Source: Nectonema munidae
Taxonomy: Eukaryota; Nematomorpha; Nectonematoida; Nectonematidae
Assembly (NCBI GenBank): GCA_030549495.1
Contig: JAUIRK010001057.1
Span: forward strand, 994,501 to 1,058,500
Direction of reading: 5' to 3'
Length of the DNA: 64,000 nucleotides
Part shown: positions 46,384-57,654 of the stretch, piece after piece
How the letters are laid out: the number at the start of each line of letters is the position of its first letter
Position numbering within the stretch: position 1 is the first letter of the stretch
Position numbers and translations under genes: made by a program
The notes under the pieces: model-generated
The model's input: only the letters and a program-made list of their open reading frames with translations
The model's database searches: none
What the model was told of the DNA's origin: nothing

Positions 46384-46718
46384 TCTTTTTCTTTGCTGTA
46401 GTGCAGTCTGTAAAGTCTTGCCGAAAGAAATAGCAATCATTAGTGATCTTTCTACCCACGATAAATCATTGGCACACCAAACTTCATGTGCAAATTTTTT
46501 CCTACATACCAGGCACTCAATGTCTGCACAGTCACACCTGCAAGGCAACAAACATGAGGAGCTCATGACTTATCCTGGTCTCCCAAGTCACCATCGAAAT
46601 ACGCCTTGTACATTTTCTTAGTGTGGCGTGTAATACTGCGCTTTTCTTTAACAAAAGTTAGTCCCCCACACATGTAACATAATCTGTTTGCATCATTTTT
46701 GCCCTGTCTTGCACTCAT
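46384..46718 (-). pseudogene. Broken Cys-rich gene of an invertebrate repeat family
   Basis: On the - strand a start at 46718 opens MSARQGKNDANRLCYMCGGL, then KEKRSITRHTKKMYKAYF and a GDQDKS/APHVCC block. Later come VGKNLHMKFGVPMIYRG and KDH. This order (CYxCG, GDQDK-WAPH-CC, FGVPMIWRE-xDH) belongs to a Cys-rich protein family of unknown function, found in many copies in invertebrate genomes and often next to transposons. The copy is interrupted and truncated, so it is a pseudogene. I know the family only from this wording and cannot name it. Confidence 0.6.
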
Positions 46719-46739
46719 TGTTGAAAACAAATTTAGATC

Positions 46740-48306
46740 TAAAAGCTTTGAAGTATGAGTATTAGTGATAAACTTAATTAAATATAGGCATAGAATAATA
46801 AATCAGAAAATATGGTTTTAAACTGTACAGTGCTATTCATCATATCACATTGTAGGTGTTACTAAGATTGTTCACTAGCCCTGGAATAGAAAACCATTTT
46901 ACAATGTGGTAGGGAATTTTATTTAATAATAATGACAAAGAGTATATACACTGACACTTTTGCAAAAACCATGCCTAATTCAACAAAAAGAAGGCTAGAA
47001 TTGGATGTCCCATCTCATTTTGCACATAAAAATAGTCATAGATCTCATGTACTTTTTTGAGTGTTGCACAGTAAATTAACGTGATGAGTTTATATACTTT
47101 TTTTCAATTTTATATTAACAAAGGTAGAATATAGTTTTTTCCATTTTAAAATGTCTAAAGAACACTGTCGAAAATAAATGCAATATTTTTTAGGGGTCAG
47201 TATAATGTTTTTCTAGTACATTTTAAATTACCTTTTGAAGTGAAATCTAAAAGTTGTATTGGAAGTTGTTGTGAGTTGTGTAGTCCACTTTTATTTCGAA
47301 ACAATTTTTATTTAGTTTAGATACCACTTTTCTAATTTTTAACGAAGGGCTTCGTTGCAAGCGTCTGTGTTTTATTTTATCGGGCTAGTGTACGCTTAGT
47401 TTATTTGTAGTGTTCGTATCTGAAATTTTAGTCAAATATTTAAACGCTTATAACTTTCCCATTTCTCAACCAAATGTATCATTCGATATACCAAATTAGA
47501 GCATTTTTTATGAAACTCATTAATGTTTTTATGAAACATTTCTATGTGGGGTGGGGCCGATGTGAAAACAAATGTTCTGTGAAGGGGTCGACGGGTAAAA
47601 AAGTTTACCGATCCCTGATCTATACTGAATAATGTAAAAGCAAAAAAGGTACCTAAATTTTAATAGGCCAAGGACGTGTATCCCTTTAAAATCTCGGACT
47701 CCGCAACCGTGATAATAACATTATACAATGACAGAATTTAAGCCAATAAAAATTCTTTAAATTCAATAAACTAACCTGTCCAAAGTAAGAACATGGCTAG
47801 ATTTCATTAGTTGGCAAAAAGTTTATAGTACAAAGCATGCTATTACAATTAACAATATATTACCAGTTCACCCAAATTGAGACGTGAGATATGGCATTCC
47901 ATGTAAAAATATATAAGTAAAAAGGCATGAATATTATATTTAAAAGAAGTCGCAAACGTTCAAGCTGAACGCTGATCAAAAGCTTCTTTTTTACCGCACT
48001 GGCTGTCATTTATTTTTGGAAGTGTAAAACAACGGCCAACTTTTTGCTAACCCTTCATACATGTATAGCATTATCATATAGTCGATCAAAAATAGTTCAC
48101 GTGAGGGAATTCTCTCAATTAAATACAGCAAACCATGAGGAAACCGGATTTCTTTTCTCGTGATAGAATCTAGTGAAGTAGTTTACTAAATGACTTAATT
48201 TCGATTTAACACAAATTTGTATGCAGGGCATTCACATATGGAGCATATGCTTTTGGGCGGCAAATACAAAAATATATATAGTAAAAGTTTTTTCTGTGGA
48301 AAGTTC
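46740..48306. other. Spacer with one hAT MITE scrap
   Basis: The only recognised item is the right-hand piece of the hAT MITE at 47518-47622. A short CTCGGACTCCGCAACC word near 47690 resembles words at 34715 and 35165 in the kinase intron. No gene was seen. Confidence 0.5.
47518..47622. mobile_element. Partial hAT MITE copy
   Basis: About 100 bp match the right part of the MITE at 35505-35822, from TTATGAAACATTTCTATGTG to a GTTTACCGATCCCTG end. The left part is absent. Confidence 0.75.
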
Positions 48307-48818
48307 AAATTGGTAAACCTGTGTAATGCAAGTTTTCAACATACTTAGATAAGTTTTTATATTGCTCATAACTTTTGAATTATTTGGCCGTGCAACATAA
48401 CAAATTAAAACATATTCCATGGGGCTTCATTACCAATGTAATTACAAGTAAAATTTGAATTCTTTGATAAATTTGTATTTTTCAGTTTTCTTCGTAATTA
48501 GCAGATGAGAGGTGCATATTTTTTATATTTGCTATGAGAGATTTTAACCTTTTATCTGTAACAATTTTCAACACAATTATAAAACCACTCTATTATCATA
48601 ACCTAAATTTATTTGTAGATTTTTTTTAAATAATTTTAGTTTTCGATTTTTTAAAAATTAAGCTTCGTTTTTATATTACTTATAACTTTTGAATTATTCG
48701 CCAAAATTTTAAATGAGAAACAAAAACTTTCAAGTTTAAAAAATTTAAGTCTGTTCATAATGTATACGATTAAAAATAGTTTTAATTAAAAAAAGTTATT
48801 TATTTAGTAAATTTTTGG
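48307..48818. repeat. Dispersed repeat, copy 1 (empty pogo site)
   Basis: It matches 55647-55903 plus 56666-56760 in the same orientation, from AAATTGGTAAACCTGTGTA to TTATTTATTTAGTAAATTT. It contains two copies of TTATATTxCTxATAACTTTT-like wording (near 48358 and 48672). It lacks the pogo insert carried by copy 2. No coding potential. Confidence 0.8.
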
Positions 48819-49800
48819 GTTTAACCTTCACTTTACAGACTGATAACGCGCTTTACAGACTATATGCATTTTTTACACCAATTTTATTGCAATCTCTTTA
48901 TGGCTTTTTTCAGCTAGAAATTCTTAGTTGTTTTTTTATGGTAGAATTTTAAGTTGACTCAACAATTTATTCAGAGAATTAATTGAAAATTAAGTTATTT
49001 CAGAAATAAATTAACGCCATCTACATAAATTCATTATTTCAAATCCAATTTATAGAATATGAAGAAAGATTTATTAAAATGAAAAAATAAAAGTAAAATT
49101 TTTGCATGTTACAAAATTCAAAATAGACTATAATGCAAAATACAAAATGTGAGTTAAGATTAAAAGGTTTTATCAAAAGGAGTTTACACTTAAAAAATAG
49201 AAATCACTCAGGGGATTAGGAATCTTTTCAATAAGTATCCATAAGAAGCTTTTGATACACATAACATACAATTATATTTATTCATCATATTATTTTGCTT
49301 TATATTAAAAAATACTCAATTATAAAACTAAGTATTTCAAGCCAAAATAGTTATGATACATTAAACTTCTTTTGGCAAGATCCAAAGGTAGATTCTACAG
49401 CGCTTGAGAAAAAACAAAGGTGATGAAGCAACTTCTTGCATGCATGGTGGTTAGATCAAATTGAGTTTGCTGCTCTCTTTAGCGTTGTATGAGATTTTTC
49501 TGCAAACCGCATCACAGTTGATAAACTCCTTTTTCATCGCCTCATTCCTCGATTGATGAAATAATAAGACCTTTGTCGTTCGAAAGCATTGAACATTTTC
49601 TCCGTTATTCCAACAGATGGCATCGTTTTTTATCTCCGTGAAGCAGCCCATATGTATGTGTGTTGAGTGTTGACTGTGAAAGCAAGACCAAAATAATTCT
49701 CTACTTTTGATGACTGAGAGTTACTCATTTTTCTTGCGGCATTGATTACGTAATCTCAAACCTGAATGACGTAAAAGTGTTTATTGAAATCAGTCTTGTT
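48819..49800. other. AT-rich spacer, no gene seen
   Basis: No supportable gene, RNA or delimited repeat was found. Confidence 0.5.
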
Positions 49801-49805
49801 TTGTG

Positions 49806-50250
49806 TTTTCTCCATCTCTCTCCGTTGTTCGTTTTCTCACTCCCACGCAAATCTCTCTCCTTATTCTTTCGTTTGCTCACTTTCACGTAAATCTCTCTCC
49901 TTTCGGTTGCTCACTCCGTAATGTTTATGAATCTATCTAAGTCCCTTGCACCAGAAGAGCCCAACTCCGTGTTCACTCAAGAAATGAACACTATCCTCGT
50001 TCGGTAATTATTATTTTGTTTGCTTCTCCGTAGTATTTATGAATCTATATGGGTCCCTTGCACCAGAAGAGACCAACTTCGTGCCCGTTCAAGAAATGAA
50101 CACTATCCTTCTTTGATAAATTCTCTTTCTCGGCTTGTGGATGAGCTATCTATGTTCGGGTCCAGTTCGCGTCGTTTGAGCACCTCGTGTCCCAACCGAC
50201 GACCCCCTAGCCCAACAAGTCTATTCCGACCTGGTGATAACTCGGTCTGA
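49806..50250. repeat. GC-richer block with nested tandem duplications
   Basis: A unit of about 112 bp is duplicated head to tail. Copy 1 starts at 49916 and copy 2 at 50028, both reading TCCCTTGCACCAGAAGAG and CAAGAAATGAACACTATCCT. Just upstream, a CACG-AAATCTCTCTCC motif recurs at a shorter period (49850-49910). A 76 codon open frame (50020-50250) covers the second copy but is not recognised. It could be part of a retroelement leader or an unidentified gene exon. Confidence 0.55.
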
Positions 50251-50359
50251 TTACGATGGTCCTGTGTATGCATGAGAAATGAAAAAATTAACAAAGTACT
50301 TCTTAATCATTTTCCATATGTTTTATGGATTCAATTTTGATCGTCAATGAATAGTAGTT

Positions 50360-50400
50360 TCCAGTGATGGATCCAAGGGGGGGGGGGGCTGATGGGCCTA
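50360..50400. mobile_element. hAT-like terminus
   Basis: CCAGTGATGGATCCAAGG followed by a G-run is the kind of end seen on hAT MITEs. The rest of the element is not delimited. Confidence 0.35.
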
Positions 50401-50573
50401 GACCCCCTATGAAAAATGGCTTCGAAAATTACCCTTACTAATTTTGCTTTTTCCTAAAACAATACTTGTTGGTAGTTGATTACGTTTATATCAACGATAT
50501 GACAAGTCGAATTCTAAGACATAATACAACTGTCATATTCTCTGAAGACTTTTAGCAAAATTACAAAAAAATT

Positions 50574-50849
50574 CAGGACCGGCTCTAGTGTTCGCGGGGC
50601 CCTATGCAAAATGGATTGCGCGGGGCCCAGTGTGGGTAGGGGAAAAGATTAAAAGTGAGAAATAAGATTTTGAAAAAAAGAAAAGGGATTTGTTTCATTA
50701 CTTTTTCATTAACACAAAATGACGATCAAAGTAACTTTACTTTGCGAACCTTGCATTTGGCGAAATCATACAATATATCATCAAAATGAAAAATGAGAAG
50801 CGCGGGGCCCACTGCCGCCCCATATGTTGCATGGCCTAGGCTGGCCCTG
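50574..50849. mobile_element. hAT-like MITE with GC-rich ends
   Basis: It begins CAGGACCGGCTCTAGTG and ends CATGGCCTAGGCTGGCCCTG, which are imperfect inverted repeats. GCGGGGCCC words sit inside both ends, and the interior is AT-rich and non-coding. The ends fit a hAT-type MITE, but no clear 8 bp duplication is visible. Confidence 0.65.
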
Positions 50850-50934
50850 GGTAGTTTCCTATAGAAAGTTTTCATACATGTCCTTTTTTAATTTGACTTT
50901 AATTTTAAATAGGCGGCATTTTTGTATAGTAAAA

Positions 50935-51060
50935 ATGATTCTAAAAAATAAAGTTATATTTGTGGTGCTATTGTTAACAGTGTTTTACTTAATCCATCCA
51001 CATAGTGTTTGTTTAAATAAACTTTTAAAACTTTTATTTTTTAAATTCTTTAGCGCTTAA
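50935..51060 (+). CDS. Candidate signal-peptide exon or small secreted peptide
   Basis: From ATG at 50935: MILKNKVIFVVLLLTVFYLI, then HPHSVCLNK. There is a basic start, about 14 hydrophobic residues and a polar turn, as in a signal peptide. It then runs to a stop at 51058-51060 through a Leu/Phe-rich stretch. The 3' half may be intron. No family is recognised. An AT-driven chance frame is possible. Confidence 0.25.
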   Translation: MILKNKVIFVVLLLTVFYLIHPHSVCLNKLLKLLFFKFFSA

Positions 51061-51472
51061 TATATAGTTTGTGTAACTAAAGAAAATTTTTGTTTAACTT
51101 TATGATATTTCATAGTTTGCTATAGATGGGATATGTGACCCGCATTATTTCAACTTTTTTAAATTGAATTGTGTGTAAGATCTGCTAATGGTCTGTGAGA
51201 GAATTGCCACGACACCATTTTGAAATTCTTGATGAATTTATAAGATTTTAAATTTGCAATTCATTAAATTTTTTTTTAGATGAACATAAATATTAACAAG
51301 CCTATTATATCTTTTTTATCAATGATACATTTTTTATTTTGATAAGAATAAATAAAAATGAAAAAAATTCAAAAAAATTTTTTTTGTAAAAAAGAAGGCG
51401 ATATAATTTCAAATTGTCGAAGTAAATCAACCTTAAATATTTTTATTTCATTGTATTGTTTTAAACTTTTAG

Positions 51473-51506
51473 TAAAAAAAGAAAAGAAAAACAGACCCAA
51501 AGACAG
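51473..51506 (+). CDS. Candidate small exon (Lys-rich)
   Basis: A 34 bp segment between CTTTTAG and GTAAGG reads KKRKEKQTQRQ in one frame or KKEKKNRPKD in another. The strong splice borders on both sides are the main support. No gene identity. Confidence 0.3.
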
Positions 51507-51656
51507 GTAAGGAAATTTTTTTTGAAAATATATTCATTTAACTAAAATAATTACTATTATTATGTTTTATATTTAAAAAGAAAAAAACACAAGTAAAATC
51601 TTTTTACCATTTTTCTTTATTTAATTATTAGAATCATAGTTAAATTTTGATTTTAG

Positions 51657-51745
51657 GTACAGAATGCTAACTCTGAAGAAATTAATCAACCCCTACCATT
51701 ATCAAAGGATCAATCCCACAAAAATATGAATAACAATACAACTAG
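51657..51745 (+). CDS. Candidate small exon (Asn/Ser-rich)
   Basis: Between GATTTTAG and GTAAGC. In the frame continuing from the previous candidate it reads VQNANSEEINQPLPLSKDQS then HKNMNNNTT. It is unusually free of AT-codon runs for this region and bounded by good splice sites. Unknown function; it may belong with the two entries before it. Confidence 0.35.
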
Positions 51746-51914
51746 TAAGCATAAAAATTATCAAAAAACTTTTAAAAATTAATCTACTTTTATCATTGTA
51801 AGATTTCTATTTTTAAATTTTGGCACTAACAAAAAAATTAAAATCGGAAATATTTAAATAAATAATTTGAGGGTGTTTTCTTGTAATGTCTATATTTTTT
51901 CAGTATGAAGAGTT

Positions 51915-51933
51915 ACACACACACACACACACA
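51915..51933. repeat. (AC)n microsatellite
   Basis: A short run of nine to ten AC dinucleotides. Confidence 0.95.
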
Positions 51934-51965
51934 AGTTTTATTACTCGCTTATTTATTTTGCTTTA

Positions 51966-54900
51966 CCTCGCAGAACGGAGATGGGAGTTTTACTCCCAAA
52001 GCAATTTTGAAAGTCATTTTAATCATAAAAAAAGATAGACAACCTGTATTGAATCTAACACGTAAATTTGAAATTATGCGTGTAAAATTATTCTAAATAA
52101 AGTGAGAACATTTTTATGTTTGAAAATTGGAGAAAAGTGGTTCAATGCATTTTTAACGCCATCTACAAAAAAAAGTAAAATTTTTCTAACAAAAATTTCG
52201 TTAAAATATTTTTTACTTTTTGGTTATCAAAAAAATCAAACCATGCAAGAAATATTTGATCTAAAATTAGAATTTTAATTTTTTTTGAAAATACCACATT
52301 TTCCGATAAAGTTTTTTACTTTATGTTTACAATTTCTGATTATGGTAACAAATATTTCACTCTCAAAAACTCTATTACACAAAAGTGTGAAAAAGATAAA
52401 AGAAAAAAATGTTTATTTGAAGATTAGAAAGTTTATGAGTCTTTACACTCTGTGCAAATAAGTACTGTGTGATTTTTACAACAAGGTCTTTGACATTTTA
52501 TGCACTTTCTTGTACTTCTTTTTCTTGGTTTACAATTTGAAACGAAACAATAACCTCTTTCATGTGATGTAGTTGGTTCATTGGATGTTTCGAAACCATA
52601 AAAAGAAAATTTTTCTTGTGCCAACACGTGTTGAACTTTGGCATCTGATTTGCATGGCCTTTTCAGTTAGATGTAGAGCCAAACTTCTAATGAAACACTT
52701 TCGTCCACCTTTTCTGACACTTGGATACCTTTCTGGCATGTTTGATTTCATAATGATTACCCAACTATTGTTTGCGGCGATGTCGAATAAATTTGTAAAA
52801 ATCGCCATTGGCCATCTTCTTGAGGTTCTGAAGCACAAATAATCTCTAGCCATCTTGTTGAAAGCATCTACACCCCCTATAATCTAAAATAGTTTGGAGT
52901 TTTCTCTGACTACCTACTAGTTCAATTTCCGAAAGATGCTAGCTAGAGATTATGTAAACAGTTCTAAATGCTTTACCAGAATGTTTTTTTGGGATGTAAA
53001 CTGTTAGCGAAGAGTTTTGTATATAAAAATTGTCTCACAATCTACCAAATTTAAATCTTTGAGATATGAAGGTCGAATTATATGTGGCATAAATCTACGG
53101 TTTGCTCTAACTGTTCCACAAACCGTGAGTTTACGATCTACCGCCCAACATAAATTCCACAAGCTTTTGGTATATTAGATATTGCTACACGTCTTTTTAC
53201 AATATTTGTAGATTTGAAATAGCTTTTATCACTCAATCCTGAAACATATACTTCACTTGACAATACCTAAAAGCTAACATAGTCAACAATATGATATACT
53301 TCCATGCCATATCTCCCTGGTTTAGAGGGATCGTAAACTTTTATTGGCGATCTTCCTCTAAACTTCACAAGTTGCTCATCTATAGTAACATAGTACTTGG
53401 CACACCAATACTTATGACAACTTTTGGAAAATTCATCGAGCAAGTACCTTATAGGTGATAGTTTGTCACAAGTATTTCTGTTACTTTTATGATCAAATCT
53501 AATAAATGTTTTGACCAAAATAAACATGTCCCTGCTTATTGCTGCCTTCAGAAAAGGTTCTCCATTTTTATTGGAAAATAAAAACTTTACATCGACACGT
53601 TGATCTTTATATTGGCCCATGTATAACAAGCAGTCTAAGTAAGCCAGATCTTCTAAAGAAAACCTTTCATAGCAGTAGCGTAGATTTTCAAAACGAGGCT
53701 CAGCTTTACTATAAAAAATATTGAAATTATTCTGATGAAAAATATCCGATTTGACAAGTCGGTAAAATTTGTAGGGATGTGCTCTTTACATATAAAATAC
53801 AAAATGTCAAAGAATTCCATTTCAATTCAAGCTCTATCAATAAAATAAAGATATACCCTCTATTTGAAGGTACCTAGTGTATTTGAAGTCCAGGTACAAA
53901 AATGTGGACATCCTTTTTATCGCGACAACTTTGAATAGTAAAGTTTCTTTTTTGTAAAATTTATGTTATTCATCAAAACACAAGATGGAAATAAAATCTA
54001 GATGGGTGGCAATCTTGAATAAAGTCGATGTTCATAAAAATCATGTTTTAACACCAATTGTGAAATAGAACAACACCTTGGTAATGTTGAACTATCCGTG
54101 CATCGATAAACGTCTAACTTGTTCTATTTATGTAGAAAATCTATCATACCTGTAGTTTTCATGGAGTTTTTCTTTGGTGCATTCAAATATGTACAAAATA
54201 AGATTTTGTGCGAAAAAATGGTCAAAAATTTCGAGGGGATTGGAAAGATCCTTAGCAACTCCTTTAGGCCCAGGCGGAGACAAAGAGAGGTCCCTAATGT
54301 TTTGAGACAAAGCTCTCCCGCGGTTTTCTTTGGCCTCCCAGAAATATTTTGTGTTGTCGGGTGCAACAAGTGAATCACATGGAGAACTTTCACGACTACT
54401 TGCGGAACTACTTGAACCAAAAATGTCAACATCAGTACCACCGTAAGCATCAGAATCAAAAACAAGACTGCTTTCATCATTTGACGACTCACTGTTGTAT
54501 GAACTCATTTTGAAATACGTGATGTAGAGAAAAATAGAAACTCCATAAAATTATGATTTTTATGAAACCAACAGCCGGAATGAAGCAAACCTAGAAATCA
54601 AAACAATCAGAATGAATTATGTTTGCGATGGTAAAATTTGATAATGAATAATGTGAAATATGAATTGCTTGATTTATTGACATCGATCAATCGGCTCATA
54701 TTTCAATCACATCCTCAATACATCAGCAGCCTATTATTACGCAGTATTTTAATACGTCATGGATATTGGATTTATTGTTGGTAACGTATATGGAGCTCAT
54801 ATAAAAAATGTAGTTTATTTCGTATAAGCGAAACAGATCTTAAAATAAATTTAGATTTTTAGATTTTAACGCCATCACATTCCTACGAAATTAAATTATG

Positions 54901-55034
54901 ATAATGATAGACACCCCAGAGAAATCTGAAGAATACTTTGTATGGAGTATTAAACTTTCTTTTAAGTATAGAAAATGTTAAAAAGTAGTTGTTTTATGAT
55001 TGGGAGTAAAACTCCCATTATCCGTCTTAGGGTG
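51966..55034 (-). mobile_element. piggyBac element remnant
   Basis: The ends carry ATGGGAGTTTTACTCCCAA (51981-51999) and its exact reverse complement (55000-55018). The outer parts are similar on both sides (CGCAGAACGG versus CTAAGACGG). Flanks are TTTA and TAAA, consistent with a once-TTAA target that has drifted. Inside, on the - strand, is a decayed piggyBac transposase. The left 39 bp terminal region also holds a self-palindrome (GGGAGTTTTACTCCC). Confidence 0.7.
52433..54508 (-). pseudogene. piggyBac transposase, degenerate
   Basis: The N-terminus starts at 54508 with a Ser/acidic leader (MSSYNSESSNDESSLVFDSD). GPKGVAKDLSNPLEIFDHFF, the usual entry to the DDE_Tnp_1_7 domain, follows. 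The core piece (53629-53267) has IRYLLDEFSKSC, TIDEQLVKFRGRSPIKVYDP and SKPGRYGMEVY, holding the first catalytic Asp. RRWPMAIFTNLFDIAANNSW (52850-52740) is the conserved C-terminal RWP motif. The end (52627-52433) is the Cys-rich domain with CIKCQRPCCKNHTVLICTEC. At least four frame breaks separate these, so it is inactive. Confidence 0.85.
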
Positions 55035-55039
55035 TAAAA

Positions 55040-55646
55040 AATCTTGTGAGGACTTCATCCAAATCCACAAATAAAGCCTCCAATAACGTAGCTTTTTTTC
55101 ATTTTTGTTATACTAACTCATCATATTTTAATGTTTTTTTAGGAAATCATGCCCGAAATCAATAGATATAATTTGCTAACTGAAACGGAAGAACTTATAT
55201 AATATTATATATATATAAAAAACCTCATGTTAATTTTTTTTAAATAAAAGTTTTATTACTCGCTTATTAATTTTGCTTTTTAATATCTCTCAAAGTTCTT
55301 CATTAAAAATTTGCCAAATTAAAGCATTTTTTATGGGCTTTCAGAATACATTGCTTATATTATAAGTAGTTGAGAAATAGCATTTTACTGCTTTTCAACT
55401 AAGAGTATTTGTTATATTTATGCGATTAAGAAATCACACACCAATGCTACCTCACATCATAATTAAAATTTAAAAGTTGTACCACAGACCATTTTCAAAT
55501 AACCTATAATAGTTCATTATTATAGTTCGACATATATATGTGATCATAAAGCAGGCTATTAGAGCAGTGTTTTATGTTAACGCAAGTAGATATCGCAATT
55601 CAGTGCATGCATTTTATGACATCTTTTCGTGAGTTATAGTTATCAA
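55040..55646. other. Spacer with one duplicated motif
   Basis: The stretch AGTTTTATTACTCGCTTATT followed by ATTTTGCTTT at 55248-55280 also occurs at 51934-51964 on the other side of the piggyBac element. Nothing else is recognised. Confidence 0.45.
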
Positions 55647-55903
55647 ATTGGTAAACCTGTGTACTGAAAGTTTTCAACATGCTTAAATGAGTTTTTATAT
55701 TGCTCATAACTTTTGAATTATTCGACCATGCATCCTATCAAATGGATGCATATCACATGGGCTTCATCACCATTGTAATTACAAATAAAATTGGATTTTT
55801 TTTTATAATTTTGTATTTTTCAATTTTCTAAATTTATTTGTAGATTTTTATAAAATAATTTTAGTTTTCGGTTTTTTATAAATTAACCTTCGTTTTTATA
55901 TTA

Positions 55904-56665
55904 CCGTATTCACTCACGCATAAGCTGCCCTTTTTCGCTGAAATTCATGGGAAATTAGAGGTGTGGCTTATGCGTGGGGGAACGTTGAATCGTTACAATC
56001 GACGATAAAGGCGTGTGAAGATGTTTCAAAAATTTTATTTATGTTGCTATAAAATTTGAATCAATTATATATTTTACATATTTGCATTGTTTAATAATAA
56101 CTTTCAAAGCCATCTATCTTCATTTGTATCATTACCAAACATATTGTCCCATTCCTCTTGGGTCACATCCACAGCCCTGGTTGAATCAAAATACAACTCA
56201 TCAGAGTTCAGTACAGATTCTTCCTTCTCCATCTCATGCTCATCCCACAAGTAATCATCCTGGGTTCCTTCTAAAGAGTTTCTAATACCACACTTTAAAA
56301 ACGCAGATTGGATCATGGATTTTAGGATCTCATTCCAACAATCTAAGATCCACTGGCAAATGGTAGGTAGATCCACCTTTTTTCTTTTGCCTGTAGGGGT
56401 CATTACCTTTTCTCCATTAGCCATCCAATTGACCCACTTGGCTTTTAGGCGATCATTGAAGGTTTTGTTAATGCAGATATTGTCTGTTCGAAATTGTATA
56501 CGTGTGGGTAAATGGTATTACTTGGTTGAAATTCTGTGCGCGTAAGATTGTTGAATAAGTTAATTGAAATGTTGAGTGAGTCAACATGGTTTGTAATAAG
56601 ATGGAAATTTTTTTTGTAAAATTGTTGCCAACTCAGGGGCGCGGCTTATGCATGGGTGAATACAG
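55904..56665 (-). mobile_element. pogo/Tigger-like element, internally deleted
   Basis: Inverted ends CCGTATTCACTCACGCATAA and (reverse) CTGTATTCACCCATGCATAA, plus GC, are flanked by TA on both sides. The host repeat without the insert is present at 48307-48818, which confirms both boundaries and a TA target. The interior encodes only the C-terminal part of a pogo-type transposase on the - strand. Confidence 0.85.
56104..56510 (-). pseudogene. pogo-type transposase, C-terminal fragment
   Basis: An open stretch from about 56460 reads TFNDRLKAKWVNWMANGEKV, then DLPTICQWILDCWNEILKSM, then IQSAFLKCGIRNSLEGTQDD and an acidic tail to TAA. The K-FND-LR-KW block and IxxWxxxxWxxIxxxxIxxxFxKCGI block are the end of the DDE_1 domain in Tigger/pogo proteins. 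The DNA-binding and catalytic parts are missing because of the internal deletion. Confidence 0.75.
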
Positions 56666-56769
56666 TAGTTATAACTTTTGGAAACAAATACTTTCAAGTT
56701 TGAAAAATTGAAGTCTGTTCATAATGTATATACGATTAAAAAGTTATTTATTTAGTAAATTTACACTTT

Positions 56770-57654
56770 GATTCCACAAAGGATTTTGGATTGCGCTTAT
56801 TGATAAGTTCACTGAAAAAAATGAGAAGAGAAAAAGATCAAAAGATGTGTTTTACTAAATTGTTAATAATAATTAACCTCATAAATTTATTATTTTTCTC
56901 ATTATAAACCCTTCTACAATAACCTAAATTACAACTTAATTGTCATCTCCAATCTGTATACTACGATGGCTTCAATCCCATAGTAAGAATTTTTGAGGGT
57001 GTAAAATATTAATCTACCTTTTTCGTTATTACTTTCATATGGTGTAGGTGAAATGACCTCAAATTAAGTTCATAGAAAATTACTTGAACTAAAAATTTCA
57101 CCCAAATTTTTTTCCCACGAGATGCTAAAATATTAAAAAAAATTTTTTTATTGGATTAAAGTACACTTGTAAATAAAATATTTTTTGAAAAAAAATTGAA
57201 AAAATTTCATTAATTTTTTTTTAAAATGCTTTTTGTCATTTTTAAAAATAATTTATTGATTTTAATAATTTTTAAATAATGTTTGTATTTTGAAAGAAAA
57301 TTTTATGCGAGAATTTTTTAAAAACATTTTAAACCATGCCTATCTTAAAGAGCATCCTTTTACTCGCATTTTGAATGTCGTTTCGTTTTTGAAAAAATTT
57401 ATAAAAATTTTTTACAAGCCTAGGAAAAATATGGACAATTTTTCTATTTTTCACTATATTTTGGCGTGTAAAATGAATAATCATTTTTTTGCATATTCAT
57501 AAAATATACCTAGTATTAGAACATAATACTTTGAAAAAAATTAATTTTTTTAAAAAAAAATTGTAGGGGTTGAATAGGTTTTTGAATTTTAATTTTAAAA
57601 TTTTCGATTTTTCAGGTGTTTCAAACGGTCTCAAAATGATGACTTCACATATAT
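56770..57654. other. AT-rich spacer, no gene seen
   Basis: Long A/T runs, with no coding region or delimited repeat supported. Open frames here are AT-driven. Confidence 0.5.

Larger units (their letters stand above)
55647..56760. repeat. Dispersed repeat, copy 2, carrying a pogo insert
   Basis: It matches 48307-48818 on both sides of a TA-flanked insert at 55904-56665. The repeat itself is AT-rich and non-coding. Confidence 0.8.

Noticed and set aside
51900-55290. Direct repeat AGTTTTATTACTCGCTTATT on both sides of the piggyBac remnant as a target duplication
   Set aside because: The right copy lies over 200 bp beyond the element end and piggyBac duplicates only TTAA, so it is a separate repeat.
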